Positions 1 to 9,008 of a DNA stretch of 54,637 bases are shown piece after piece. Below the pieces are notes generated by a model. The model had not been told where the DNA came from. It saw only the letters and a program-made list of their open reading frames with translations, and did not search any database. The stretch covers positions 1 to 54,637 of the forward strand of contig CAZAMT010000002.1 of assembly GCA_964486145.1 (NCBI GenBank), written 5' to 3'. This stretch comes from CAZAMT01 sp964486145 (GTDB taxonomy: Bacteria > Bacteroidota > Bacteroidia > Bacteroidales > JAAAOM01). How positions within the stretch are numbered: position 1 is the stretch's first letter; every line of letters begins with the position of its first letter. A program made the position numbers and the translations under genes.

Positions 1-13
1 GGGTGTTTCATGT

Positions 14-170
14 GTTTAACATTTGTGACCAAACCTGAAATTTGGCACTCATTTCAATCATGGTCGTGCTTGCTCCGCTGAAGCTATGCGAAAGCGCAGT
101 GTGCCTCTGTCATTATCTCAGACAACTTGTCCGACAATTGGCGGATAGCTTGCTCCGATTTGTCGGAGGT
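14..170. repeat. Dispersed repeat, copy 1 (inverted partner at 13644-13843)
   Basis: Two blocks of this stretch recur in reverse complement 13.6 kb away. Positions 14-107 match 13750-13843 (94 bp, one mismatch seen at position 20). Positions 112-162 match 13644-13694 (51 bp, two mismatches at 127 and 154). Copy 1 lacks the roughly 55-bp segment that copy 2 carries between the blocks. The end of copy 1 forms a hairpin, CTCCGA-TTTG-TCGGAG at 153-168, and TTGTC-C-GACAA at 128-138 is a further palindrome. No convincing coding sequence lies in it. It looks like an intergenic repeat family, but its nature is unknown. Confidence 0.85.
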
Positions 171-391
171 CTGTATCATTTAACGATATTGTGATTAATT
201 TATGATTATAACGCTGACAATGTTAAGAAATAAAATTTAACCAGCCAAATTTCAATACAATAATTTACAAATAAAATACACATGAAGATTTCTTCATCCT
301 AACAAAGTCTTTTTAACCATTTAATTATCTGGCATTTATAAAATATAAAATAAATTGAAATTTATGTTTTAACCTGTTTTCACCTCAATAA
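171..391. other. AT-rich intergenic region before ald
   Basis: Between the repeat and the ald promoter there is very AT-rich sequence with no ORF of note, no RNA gene recognised and no clear terminator. It probably holds only upstream sequence for the ald promoter. Confidence 0.5.
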
Positions 392-423
392 TTTGTCAAT
401 ACAAACGATTTATCCTAAATTAG
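392..423 (+). promoter_or_regulatory. Putative ald promoter (Bacteroidota type)
   Basis: TTTG at 392-395 is followed after 20 bases by TAAATTAG at 416-423. This fits the Bacteroidota pattern TTTG-N19-21-TAnnTTTG with one mismatch in the -7 box. The ald start lies 25 bases downstream of the box, leaving room for a short leader. Confidence 0.5.
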
Positions 424-425
424 GA
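413..425. promoter_or_regulatory. Palindrome over the ald -7 box, possible operator
   Basis: TCCTAA-A-TTAGGA is a perfect 13-base palindrome covering the proposed -7 box. A dimeric repressor bound here would block the ald promoter. The operator role is inferred from position only; no regulator gene for it is recognised nearby. Confidence 0.4.
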
Positions 426-448
426 CGTTTTAGCATAACCTACACAGA

Positions 449-1669
449 ATGTTTGGTCAAGGAAGTAGTTCATCGTCTTTTTCACTGGCACAGGCCGGAT
501 TGCTGCCCCAGGAAGAAATGCTGGAAGTGGGCACACGCAGAAAAAAATTAATCATCGGTATATTAAAAGAAAGTATTCCCTACGAGTACAGGGTAGTGCT
601 GACTCCCGAAGCGGTTGAAAACCTGGTGAATGAAGGGCATGACATATACATCGAAAAAGGTGCCGGTGAAAAATCAAATTATTCTGATCTTCAATACAGT
701 GAAAAAGGAGGAATTATTGTTGATGAGAAAACAAAAATTCTAAATGCCGATGTAATTTTAAAAGTAGGCCCTTTAAATTCGTCTGAGATTGACAGATTGA
801 AAGGCCGGCAGATAATAATTTCAACAATTCAGCTTTACAATCAGAAAATTGAATACTTCCAGGATTTAATTCAAAAAAAGGTAACGGCCATCGCCTTTGA
901 GATGGTGCGTGATGAATATGGTTTTTTACCTGTGGTACAATCCATGAATGCCATTGCAGGCAATGCAACCATCATAATTGCCGGTGAGTATTTAAGTACC
1001 TCAAAAGAAGGCAAAGGGGTTATGTTGGGCGGTATTCCGGGCATCACACCCACGGAGGTGATTGTTCTGGGGGCAGATACTGCTGCTGAATATGCCATAC
1101 GTTCTGCCCTGGGCATGGGAGCCAGCGTAAAAGTATTTGACAGCTCTGTGCAAAAACTCAGGCTCCTGGAGGAAAAAATCCGTCAGCCGCTGCATACATC
1201 TGTATTTCATCCAAAGGTTCTCAAAAAAGCGCTTCGATCCGCTGATGTTGTCGTAGGCGCCGTCTATCTCGATGACAGCGAGCCCTACCTGGTAACCGAA
1301 GACATGGTCAAGGAGATGAAACCGGGAACCATCATCATCGATATTTCCATTGACGAAGGCGGGTGCATCGAAACATCCGAACCACGTACCCACCAGGATC
1401 CGGTGGTTATAAAACACGGGGTAATACACTACTGCGTGCCCAACATGCCGTCACGCGTGGCCAGAACAGCTTCCATCGCGCTGAGCAATGTGATTTCTCC
1501 CATGCTTCTCAAAATGGGCAGCCTGGGCGGAATGAAACAATATCTGATGGAAGAACCAGGAGTACGGCACGGCGTGTACATTTACAATGGAATTCTCACC
1601 AAAGCCAAAGTGGGACAGCGTTTTGGCATTCCATCAAAAGATATTGATTTGCTCATGGCAGCATTCTAA
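449..1669 (+). CDS. ald: Alanine dehydrogenase-like protein
   Basis: Member of the alanine dehydrogenase / transhydrogenase alpha family, which interconverts L-alanine and pyruvate with NAD(H). The protein is 406 aa with an N-terminal extension of about 33 residues (QAGLLPQEEMLEV) before the usual start of the fold. Family landmarks are present: EYRVVLTP (Arg48), LKVGPL (Lys105) and IDEGG (Asp302). Two positions are atypical: the residue aligned by eye with the catalytic His of mycobacterial Ald is Gln128 (STIQLY), and the NAD-binding loop reads GADTAA at 208-213 instead of a GxGxxG/A pattern. The gene is single, preceded by its own promoter and palindrome. The second half is GC-richer (about 52% by hand count over 1261-1440) than other genes here. 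Family assignment is firm; the exact reaction is less so. Confidence 0.85.
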   Translation: MFGQGSSSSSFSLAQAGLLPQEEMLEVGTRRKKLIIGILKESIPYEYRVVLTPEAVENLVNEGHDIYIEKGAGEKSNYSDLQYSEKGGIIVDEKTKILNADVILKVGPLNSSEIDRLKGRQIIISTIQLYNQKIEYFQDLIQKKVTAIAFEMVRDEYGFLPVVQSMNAIAGNATIIIAGEYLSTSKEGKGVMLGGIPGITPTEVIVLGADTAAEYAIRSALGMGASVKVFDSSVQKLRLLEEKIRQPLHTSVFHPKVLKKALRSADVVVGAVYLDDSEPYLVTEDMVKEMKPGTIIIDISIDEGGCIETSEPRTHQDPVVIKHGVIHYCVPNMPSRVARTASIALSNVISPMLLKMGSLGGMKQYLMEEPGVRHGVYIYNGILTKAKVGQRFGIPSKDIDLLMAAF

Positions 1670-1776
1670 CCTGCCCTATTCATAAGGCTAAGTTTTTCCG
1701 AAAAATTGTATCGTTGAGTTCGTACTTTACGGATGCAATTCTTGCCAATAACCTCATCTATTAAAAATGAAATCTG

Positions 1777-1784
1777 TATTTTTG
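1777..1784 (+). promoter_or_regulatory. -7 box upstream of yhhQ-waaA
   Basis: TATTTTTG matches the Bacteroidota -7 consensus TAnnTTTG, 24 bases before the yhhQ start codon. No convincing -33 TTTG at the right distance was found, so the call rests on one box and its place. Confidence 0.4.
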
Positions 1785-1808
1785 CGGCTAAATGTAAACA
1801 TTTAAGGT

Positions 1809-2525
1809 ATGTGGAATGAGTTTATGTGGCTGGCAATGCTGCTTTCCAACTTCTTTTTAATCATAATTGCATATAAAATATTTGGTAAAAGGGGTTTGTT
1901 CATGTGGATACCCATAGCCACCATCGTTGCCAATATTCAGGTTATTCAAACCATTGAGTTGTTCGGACTGGTAGCTACCCTTGGAAATATCGTGTATGCC
2001 AGTTCATTCCTGGTAACTGATATATTATCCGAGCTATACGGAAAAAAAGAAGCCAGAAAAGCCGTCTGGATCGGATTCTTTAGCGTTATTGCCATGGCAG
2101 TCCTGATGAACATTGCGTTGCTGTTCACACCCCTTAAAGGTGACGAATTTGCCAGCGAAACCTACCGAAGCCTTGATACCATTTTCAGCATTATGCCCAG
2201 GATTGTGATTGCCAGCCTTACAGCATACCTGCTTTCTCAGCAACATGACATCTGGGCTTATCATATTTGGCGCAAAAGATTTCCGGGTACAAAAAGAATA
2301 TGGATCCGTAACAACCTCAGTACTGCAGTATCACAACTAATTGACAGCGTTATTTTTACAATAATTGCCTTTTGGGGAATTTATGATATGCCTGTATTGA
2401 TTGAAATATTTGCAACCACGTATCTTTTAAAGTGGATCGTGGCCGTTGCAGATACCCCTTTTATTTACTGGGCTGCAAGAATTGGTAAAAAAGAACAGTT
2501 CATTGTTGAAAAGGAAACCATTTAA
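1809..2525 (+). CDS. yhhQ: Queuosine precursor transporter, YhhQ/DUF165 family
   Basis: Inner-membrane carrier of the family that takes up queuosine precursors (preQ0/preQ1) for tRNA modification. The 238-aa protein is hydrophobic with about six predicted membrane helices. It shows the family signature ASSFLVTDILSELYGKKEA at about residues 64-82 and conserved polar stretches later (NNLSTAVSQLIDSVIF near residue 170). The length is typical. The waaA start follows two bases after the stop, so the two genes are probably co-transcribed although their functions are unrelated. The substrate is inferred from the family. Confidence 0.85.
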   Translation: MWNEFMWLAMLLSNFFLIIIAYKIFGKRGLFMWIPIATIVANIQVIQTIELFGLVATLGNIVYASSFLVTDILSELYGKKEARKAVWIGFFSVIAMAVLMNIALLFTPLKGDEFASETYRSLDTIFSIMPRIVIASLTAYLLSQQHDIWAYHIWRKRFPGTKRIWIRNNLSTAVSQLIDSVIFTIIAFWGIYDMPVLIEIFATTYLLKWIVAVADTPFIYWAARIGKKEQFIVEKETI

Positions 2526-2527
2526 TC

Positions 2528-3748
2528 ATGTTTTACAACCTGGCTATTATAATTTATATTTCACTAATTAAATTTTTTTCTCTATTTAATAAGAAGGCTC
2601 GTTTATGGTATACAGGGCGTAAAAACATATTCGCCGAACTTGAAAGAACATTCCCGGTTAATAAACCGGTTATTTGGATGCACTGTGCTTCGCTTGGAGA
2701 GTTTGAACAGGGCCGTCCATTGATTGAGAAAATCAAGGAAAAAAATTCATCCTATTTTATTCTTCTTACTTTTTTTTCACCTTCCGGGTACGAAGTTCGT
2801 AAAAACTACACCCTGGCAGATTATGTTTGTTACCTCCCGGCTGATACGCCATCCAATGTCCGTAAGTTTCTGGCATTAATAAAACCTGTAAAGGTGTATT
2901 TTGTAAAATATGAATTTTGGCGAAATTATCTTCAGCAACTCTATAAAAATCAAATTGATGTTTTTCTGATCTCAGCGATTTTCCGAAACAACCAACTATT
3001 TTTTAAGTGGTATGGAGCATTTTACCAACGCTTGCTTTTTTATTTTAAGAAACTATTTGTTCAGGATAAAAAATCGAAAATGTTACTTGAACGAATTCGT
3101 GTTGAAAATGTCATTATTTCAGGTGATACGCGCTTTGACAGAGTGTATGAAATCAAAGATTCGGTTAAATCGTTACCAGCGCTTGAATCCTTCAAGGGTA
3201 ATACTCAGGTTTTGATTGCCGGAAGCACCTGGGAACCGGATGAAAAAATCATTTTAAAATATTTTCAAGAACAGCAATATAACCTGAAACTCATCATCGC
3301 TCCTCATGAGGTTCATAAATCAAATATACAACGGGTTGTTGGTTTATTTGGCAAAGAATGCATTTTATATTCCAAATTAGAATCAGGTAATACAGATGAA
3401 GCTAAAATACTGCTTGTCGATACAATGGGTCACCTTTCATCACTTTATCAATATGGGGATATTGCCTTTATTGGCGGTGGTTTTGGCAAAGGCATACATA
3501 ACACATTGGAGGCTGCAACATTCGGCTTGCCTGTATTTTTTGGTCCGAATTATAAAAAATTCAAAGAAGCCAGGGAACTCATTGATGCAGGTGGTGGTTT
3601 TTCGATAAGTCAATACCATGAATTTAAAGAAAAAGTTGACCACCTGTTGGAAAGTCCGGAATTACTCAGAAATGCTTCATCAATTTCTGCTAATTATGTA
3701 AAATCGAATACTGGATCAACGCTTAAAATCATTGAAAACTCATTTTGA
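2528..3748 (+). CDS. waaA: 3-deoxy-D-manno-octulosonic acid (Kdo) transferase
   Basis: Glycosyltransferase family 30 enzyme that transfers Kdo from CMP-Kdo to lipid A precursor on the inner face of the inner membrane. The 406-aa length is usual. An N-terminal membrane anchor is followed by HCASLGEFEQGRPLIE near residue 56, containing the conserved Glu, and the GT-B C-terminal half has a GGGFGKGIHNTLEAATFG signature near residue 317 with FFGPNYKKFKEA after it. It lies two bases after yhhQ and converges on the phosphoesterase gene. It shows that the organism makes Kdo-containing lipid A. Confidence 0.92.
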   Translation: MFYNLAIIIYISLIKFFSLFNKKARLWYTGRKNIFAELERTFPVNKPVIWMHCASLGEFEQGRPLIEKIKEKNSSYFILLTFFSPSGYEVRKNYTLADYVCYLPADTPSNVRKFLALIKPVKVYFVKYEFWRNYLQQLYKNQIDVFLISAIFRNNQLFFKWYGAFYQRLLFYFKKLFVQDKKSKMLLERIRVENVIISGDTRFDRVYEIKDSVKSLPALESFKGNTQVLIAGSTWEPDEKIILKYFQEQQYNLKLIIAPHEVHKSNIQRVVGLFGKECILYSKLESGNTDEAKILLVDTMGHLSSLYQYGDIAFIGGGFGKGIHNTLEAATFGLPVFFGPNYKKFKEARELIDAGGGFSISQYHEFKEKVDHLLESPELLRNASSISANYVKSNTGSTLKIIENSF

Positions 3749-3769
3749 AAATACAAAGATAAATTAATT

Positions 3770-4588
3770 CTATATCTCTGTTCCAGGTAGTTCAATTCTA
3801 CCCAACGGGTTTTTCATATACGTAAATACTTTATTACCGGAAACCTCAACAATCCGATAACCTTTATATTCCTGCCCCCAACTGCCACCAAAATGGCCAC
3901 TCCAGAAAAACGGTATGTTTCCATGATACTTCACATCATCTTCTTGATGGTCATGGCCGTGAAACACGGCAGAAATATTATTTGTGCGGCTAATCAGATC
4001 CAGCAAATCCGGGCAGTTAATTCCGTGCCTGGTCCAATCCTTTTGAGATATATGCAGAAAAACAAATATATGTTTTTTAGGACTGTATAAATCCAGTTCT
4101 TTTGATAACCAATCAATGTCTCCGCAAAGGTATTCACCGGATTCGTTGGAAGTAGCCATAAGAATAAATGCTGCATTTCCTGCTTCAAAACTATGATTGA
4201 CGTTCACTCCCCATGTTTTTTCCCAATGAGCAGCCGTTACCATATCATGATTTCCCTGGACCGGGTAGTACGGTGCAGCCAAATTATCAAAATAACCTTT
4301 CACAACTTCCAGGTATTCGGGTTTATCGTGGATAATATCCCCGTTAAAAATGATGAAATCCAGCTTATTTTCTGATGTTTCGTAATTAAGCCATTTCACA
4401 ATATTCTGGTAATACATTTCCGAAGGTGTTTCACTCTGACCAAAATGCCCGTCTGACGCTACTGCAAAACGAATATCCGATAAACCTTTATCTTTTGTGC
4501 TCATTGATTTCATTCCAAATGATTTTCCCAGCATGGAAGCGGACACAAATGTAAAAATAGTTTTTAAAATATACCTTCTTGATACCAT
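3770..4588 (-). CDS. Calcineurin-like metallophosphoesterase with Tat-like signal
   Basis: Metal-dependent phosphoesterase family. The motifs appear in order: SDGHF (Asp46, His48), NGDIIHD (Asp84), GNHD (Asn113, His114) and, further on, HGHDH. These are the ligands of a two-metal calcineurin-like site. The ATG at 4588 is preferred, giving 272 aa; the frame is open to a TTG at 4648, but the shorter form begins with SRRYILK, close to the twin-arginine consensus, followed by a hydrophobic stretch and a small-residue region. It is therefore probably exported folded. The substrate cannot be told from sequence. It converges on waaA with about 20 bases between them. Confidence 0.8.
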   Translation of the reverse strand: MVSRRYILKTIFTFVSASMLGKSFGMKSMSTKDKGLSDIRFAVASDGHFGQSETPSEMYYQNIVKWLNYETSENKLDFIIFNGDIIHDKPEYLEVVKGYFDNLAAPYYPVQGNHDMVTAAHWEKTWGVNVNHSFEAGNAAFILMATSNESGEYLCGDIDWLSKELDLYSPKKHIFVFLHISQKDWTRHGINCPDLLDLISRTNNISAVFHGHDHQEDDVKYHGNIPFFWSGHFGGSWGQEYKGYRIVEVSGNKVFTYMKNPLGRIELPGTEI

Positions 4589-4717
4589 CACAAAAAAATT
4601 TATATTTTCAGGGAAAATGAAAAACGAAATGAATTGTTCAAAAAGCAAGTTTAATAAATCGTTAAACTTTACATTTTACAATAACCATTCATTTCGACCA
4701 CCAAGAACACTGATTCA

Positions 4718-5875
4718 TTATTCATTGGTTTTGTTCCTGTTTCTAAACTTCTTTTTAAATTTATTCTTCTTTTTTGGTTTATTCTTTTTGGATTTATCTA
4801 AAGTATTTTTCTTATCAAACCGGTCAATGCGATTTTCTTCTTCAACAATACCAGCCGAGTAAAAATTATCAGATACAACGCTTTCTTCGATCAGTTTATC
4901 CACTTTTTGTCCTTTTTTATTGAGCATAATCACCTCTTTAACCCTTTCAAGGGGCACAGAGGTTAAATTTACCGGGGCGTTTTTATCAAATGAATACCAA
5001 ATTTCCTTTTTCAAAACATCTGTTTTATGATGATAGGCAATGCCATCTGTTGTTTCGAGTTCGAGAAGTTGTTTTGGGAAACTTTCACGGGCATCCAGGT
5101 AAGTATCCAATTCATACATCAGGCAACACTTCAATTTTCCGCATTGCCCGGCCAGTTTTTGTGCATTCACCGGTAATTCCTGGTACCTGATGGCATCCGT
5201 AGTAACCGATGAAAACTGTGTTCTCCATGAGGAACAACATAATTCCCGTCCACACGAACCAATTCCCCCGATAAGCCCGGCTTCCTGGCGGGCTCCGATT
5301 TGCTTCATTTCAATCCGAACTGAAAACTCCCGGGCATAAACTTTAATCAACTCCCTGAAATCAACCCGTCCATCGGCAATGTAGTAAAAAATGGCTTTTG
5401 TGTTATCTCCCTGGTACTCTACGTCACCTATTTTCATTTCCAATCCCAAATCCTTTGCAATCTGCCGGGCGCGCACCATGGTTGGTTTTTCCTTTTCCTG
5501 TGCTGATTTCCATTTATCAATATCGGCATCTTTCGCTTTACGGTAAACTTTTTTAAAATTGTAAGATTTCGGTTTCAGATTCAACTTTCTCATTTGCAAT
5601 TCAGCCAACCTTCCGGTTAACGAAACCACTCCGATATCATGTCCGGGACTCGCCTCCACAGCAACCACATCTCCTCTTTTGACAGACAACCCGTTTACAT
5701 TCTTATAAAAATCTTTCCGTGTGCTCTTAAACCTTATTTCTACCACATCGGTTTCATTTGAATTATCTGGCAGATCCGATAACCAATCGTGTGTATTTAA
5801 TTTATTACAGCCTCCACGAGTGATTGTACCGGTATCGTTAAAACTTCCTCTCGCTGAACATTCTCCACAACCCAT
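4718..5875 (-). CDS. PSP1-domain protein, RicT/YaaT-like
   Basis: 385-aa PSP1 family protein, related to Bacillus RicT (YaaT), which with partners binds iron-sulfur clusters and affects RNA maturation and development. The cysteine-rich core carries GSCGRELCCSSW near residue 210 and QCGKLKCCLMYE near residue 245, and there is an N-terminal MGCGECSARG. The last 35 residues are almost all Lys, Asn and Arg, a disordered basic tail that could contact nucleic acid. It lies downstream of holB on the same strand with a 95-base gap. Its role in Bacteroidota is not established to my knowledge. Confidence 0.85.
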   Translation of the reverse strand: MGCGECSARGSFNDTGTITRGGCNKLNTHDWLSDLPDNSNETDVVEIRFKSTRKDFYKNVNGLSVKRGDVVAVEASPGHDIGVVSLTGRLAELQMRKLNLKPKSYNFKKVYRKAKDADIDKWKSAQEKEKPTMVRARQIAKDLGLEMKIGDVEYQGDNTKAIFYYIADGRVDFRELIKVYAREFSVRIEMKQIGARQEAGLIGGIGSCGRELCCSSWRTQFSSVTTDAIRYQELPVNAQKLAGQCGKLKCCLMYELDTYLDARESFPKQLLELETTDGIAYHHKTDVLKKEIWYSFDKNAPVNLTSVPLERVKEVIMLNKKGQKVDKLIEESVVSDNFYSAGIVEEENRIDRFDKKNTLDKSKKNKPKKKNKFKKKFRNRNKTNE

Positions 5876-5970
5876 AATATTTTTTATTTTTCAATTTCCT
5901 TATCTAATTACCAAATTACCCGGTATTTTAACCTCAATAATGGTATCAATTCAGACAAAGGTATCCAATT

Positions 5971-7098
5971 TTATTTTTTAATCAATTTCATAATTTTCAA
6001 TGAAAGATCCAGCAAAACAATTTTTGCATACGCGTTTCTTTCAATATCAGCCTGGGCATTCTCCAGTTGATTTGCAATGTCCATGGCATTGCGGTCGTTG
6101 ATGAAAGGATGAAATTTTTCAGAGAAACCTTCTTCCTTGTCTGACAAATAAACGATGCTTTCGGTAGCCAATGTAAGCATGTAATTTTCCCGAACCATTC
6201 GTAGCGCGTATTGAAAAAAGCTTTTCTGCCGTTCTCTGCCAATTCCTGCCATCTCATCAACCCATAAAAAAATATCCATTAATTTTCTACTGTAGCATAT
6301 CCGCATAAGAAAAACGAACTTTTCATAATTATATTCTGTCTGCTCCGATGATTCAATCAGGTTCAACGCCTCTAAATAATTACCATTGGCAATCTTTGCA
6401 ATCGACTGGCTCTCATCGAGAGACAATCCATGTTTACTTTCCAGCGCCTTCGTCATACTTTCAAATTTTATTCCCGGAACTTTTACCAATTGCGTCCTCG
6501 ACAGGATGGTCGGCAGCATATATGTTGTATCTTCAGCAACCAACAAAAACAAGGTTTTCGCCGGTGGTTCTTCGATCATTTTCAAAAGCTTATTGGCTGA
6601 TGTTTGATTCATTTTCTCCGGCATCCAAATGACCATGGTCTTATATTCAGCTTCGAAACTTTTTAAGTTTAACTTCCTGATAATTTCCTGACTTTCCCGC
6701 TTTCCGATAATCCCCTGTTTGTTTTCAATGCCAATGGTTTCATACCAATGCGAAAGGTTTATATAGGGGTTTTGACCAATTATATTTCTCCAGTCGGATA
6801 AAAAATCATCACTTACCGGATCCCTGGTTACTAATTTTGTGGTAGCCACCGGATAAACAAAATGAAGATCCGGATGAATTAATTTGTGATACTTCAAACA
6901 TGATTTACAAACGCCGCACGAATCCCACTCCTGCTTTTTTTCGCAATTAACAAATTGTGCATAAGCAATAGCAAGTGCTAGATTACCACTTCCTTCAGGA
7001 CCCTGAAATAGTTGTGCATGACTGATTCTGTTATCCTTTACTGTCTGTATAAGCCTCGATTTAACCTCCTCTTGTCCAATTACTTCCGTAAATTGCAT
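5971..7098 (-). CDS. holB: DNA polymerase III delta-prime subunit
   Basis: Clamp-loader subunit of the replicative polymerase. The 375-aa protein starts with the family pattern FTEVIGQEEVKSRLIQ, followed by a Walker-A-like loop, GPEGSGNLALA, in which the Lys is replaced by Asn. That fits delta-prime, which does not hydrolyse ATP, and argues against gamma/tau (DnaX). A zinc-binding set of cysteines follows (Cys near residue 52, then CGVCKSC). PSP1 gene follows on the same strand. The gene diverges from pgk with about 110 bases between. Confidence 0.88.
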   Translation of the reverse strand: MQFTEVIGQEEVKSRLIQTVKDNRISHAQLFQGPEGSGNLALAIAYAQFVNCEKKQEWDSCGVCKSCLKYHKLIHPDLHFVYPVATTKLVTRDPVSDDFLSDWRNIIGQNPYINLSHWYETIGIENKQGIIGKRESQEIIRKLNLKSFEAEYKTMVIWMPEKMNQTSANKLLKMIEEPPAKTLFLLVAEDTTYMLPTILSRTQLVKVPGIKFESMTKALESKHGLSLDESQSIAKIANGNYLEALNLIESSEQTEYNYEKFVFLMRICYSRKLMDIFLWVDEMAGIGRERQKSFFQYALRMVRENYMLTLATESIVYLSDKEEGFSEKFHPFINDRNAMDIANQLENAQADIERNAYAKIVLLDLSLKIMKLIKK

Positions 7099-7167
7099 GT
7101 GTAAAATAAATAATGAATAAAATGTTTAGCATCGGTTTGCAACAAAGGTAAATAAAAATACTTTTTT

Positions 7168-7175
7168 TACCTTTG
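7168..7175 (+). promoter_or_regulatory. -7 box upstream of pgk
   Basis: TACCTTTG matches TAnnTTTG and sits 33 bases before the pgk start, in an A/T-rich run. No good -33 partner was found. Confidence 0.42.
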
Positions 7176-7207
7176 CGCAATTATTAACACACAAATCAAT
7201 AAAAGCA

Positions 7208-8413
7208 ATGCAGACAATTGAGAATTATAATTTTTCAGGTAAAAAAACAATTGTAAGGGTAGATTTTAATGTGCCCCTGGATAAAGAAACCCTTGAAGTA
7301 ACGGATGACACAAGAATTCGCGGTGCACTGTCAACCATTAAAAAGATACTTAGTGATGGTGGTTCTGCGGTTTTAATGTCCCATCTCGGACGTCCGAAAG
7401 AAGGACCCGAAGAAAAATTTTCCCTAAAACATGTTATTCCAACCCTGTCGGATCATCTGGGAAAAGAAGTTAAGTTTGCAAACGACTGCATCAGCGATGA
7501 ATCCATTGAAATGAAAAAGGCATTACAACCGGGTGAAGTACTATTGTTGGAAAATCTTCGGTTTTACAAGGAGGAAAATAAAGATAAAGAAGGCATGAAA
7601 GGTTTTGCTGAAAAACTGGCAACCGGGGTTGATGTTTATGTAAACGATGCTTTCGGGACAGCACACCGCGCACACGCTTCAACAGCTATCATTGCCGAAT
7701 TTTTTGATAACAACAGCAAAATGTTTGGATTTCTTATCAATAGTGAATTAAAGGCAATGGATAAAATTCTTAAAGAACCCCAAAAGCCATTCACAGCCAT
7801 CATGGGCGGAGCAAAGGTTTCTGATAAAATAATGGTTATTGAAAATTTGCTTGAACGGGTTGAAAACCTCATCATTGGTGGTGGTATGACCTATACCTTC
7901 ATTAAAGCAAAAGGAGGAAACATTGGTAATTCACTTTGTGAAGAAGATAAGCTGGATATGGCCCTTGACCTTTTGAAAAAAGCTGAAGCAAAGGGTGTAA
8001 ACGTTTACCTGCCCACCGATGCAGTCAATGGAGATAAATTTGACGCTAATGCTGAAACCAGTACAACAAAAACGGATGAAACTCCGGATGGATGGATGGG
8101 AATGGATATCGGCCCGGAAACTATTGATACATTTACGAATGTAATCAATGAATCAAAAACCATTTTATGGAATGGCCCCATGGGTGTTTTTGAAATGGAG
8201 AAATTTGCAAAGGGAACCTCGGCAATAGCCAAAGCTCTTGCAAAAGCTACAGAAAAAGGTGCATTCACATTGATTGGAGGAGGAGATTCGGTAGCAGCCA
8301 TAAATAAAAATAAACTTGCTGATAAAGTAAGTTACGTATCTACCGGAGGTGGCGCCATGCTTGAATACATGGAAGGAAAGGTACTGCCCGGCATTAAAGC
8401 AATTCGCGGATAA
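7208..8413 (+). CDS. pgk: Phosphoglycerate kinase
   Basis: Glycolytic enzyme converting 1,3-bisphosphoglycerate and ADP into 3-phosphoglycerate and ATP in the cytoplasm. The 401-aa protein has the hallmark RVDFNVPLD near residue 18, SHLGRPKG-like SHLGRPKEG, GGAKVSDKI near residue 198, and the nucleotide loop IGGGDSVAA near residue 358. The length is standard. It stands alone with its own -7 box and a terminator 70 bases after the stop, so it is probably monocistronic and highly expressed. Confidence 0.97.
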   Translation: MQTIENYNFSGKKTIVRVDFNVPLDKETLEVTDDTRIRGALSTIKKILSDGGSAVLMSHLGRPKEGPEEKFSLKHVIPTLSDHLGKEVKFANDCISDESIEMKKALQPGEVLLLENLRFYKEENKDKEGMKGFAEKLATGVDVYVNDAFGTAHRAHASTAIIAEFFDNNSKMFGFLINSELKAMDKILKEPQKPFTAIMGGAKVSDKIMVIENLLERVENLIIGGGMTYTFIKAKGGNIGNSLCEEDKLDMALDLLKKAEAKGVNVYLPTDAVNGDKFDANAETSTTKTDETPDGWMGMDIGPETIDTFTNVINESKTILWNGPMGVFEMEKFAKGTSAIAKALAKATEKGAFTLIGGGDSVAAINKNKLADKVSYVSTGGGAMLEYMEGKVLPGIKAIRG

Positions 8414-8485
8414 AACCTTTCGATTTATTTTAGCCCGAAAAATTCAGGTTAGAATCACCGGGGTAAATTCTCTACAAAATTTACA

Positions 8486-8517
8486 AAAAGCCTGTCGAAA
8501 CGACCGGCTTTTTTTTT
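8486..8517 (+). terminator. Rho-independent terminator of pgk
   Basis: The stem AAAGCC-T-GTCG pairs with CGAC-C-GGCTTT around a three-base AAA loop (one internal mismatch), followed by nine T residues. It lies about 75 bases after the pgk stop. Confidence 0.8.
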
Positions 8518-9008
8518 GAAAACCACCTGCTCAATGTCGTCAGGTATGTCGCTTGCATTTAGGGTTTATTGAATTATTAAACTGATTGAAAAGCATTTAG
8601 GCCATTTTTGGATCATTTATTGTGATTCAATCAATGTTCGCTAATAAAATTTCATTGGATTAAATAAACGTACAATTTAAGATAAAATAGTATGATTTAT
8701 CAACAACCATTTTATTCAAAAAATTGTTAAAATTTTGCTGATAATTTTTACTTGAAAGTGTAGTATCAAACTAAGAAAAATTTCTTATTTTTTAGGTGAT
8801 TCGTGGTGTTAAATAAGGATGTTAAATTTATAAGATTGTATGTCAAACACATACAAATTCCGGTTGAAAACTATCAAAGATTGTTAATAAATACGAGGTG
8901 ATGTACGTTGCTCCGATTTCTTTCTCTTACTAACTTGCATACCCGGAAACAAATTCCTCCGGACTTTCTTATTTAACAAGTTTATAAAATATTATAAAAT
9001 ATTGAGGT
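8518..9008. other. AT-rich intergenic region before the ribonucleotide reductase
   Basis: About 490 bases with no supported gene. A palindrome AAGAAA-AA-TTTCTT lies at 8773-8786, and a 10-base tandem repeat TATAAAATAT occurs twice at 8983-9002, directly before the nrdJ start. I looked for a cobalamin riboswitch and for NrdR-box-like sequences, as would suit a B12-dependent reductase, and recognised neither. The length suggests a long leader or a regulatory region. Confidence 0.45.

Noticed and set aside
1001..1429. Minus-strand ORF of 142 codons inside ald
   Set aside because: It is the antisense shadow of a GC-richer gene, with no start context or domain.
5971..7098. DnaX (gamma/tau) as alternative to HolB
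   Set aside because: The Walker A lysine is Asn, the length is short and DnaX C-terminal domains are missing; delta-prime fits better.
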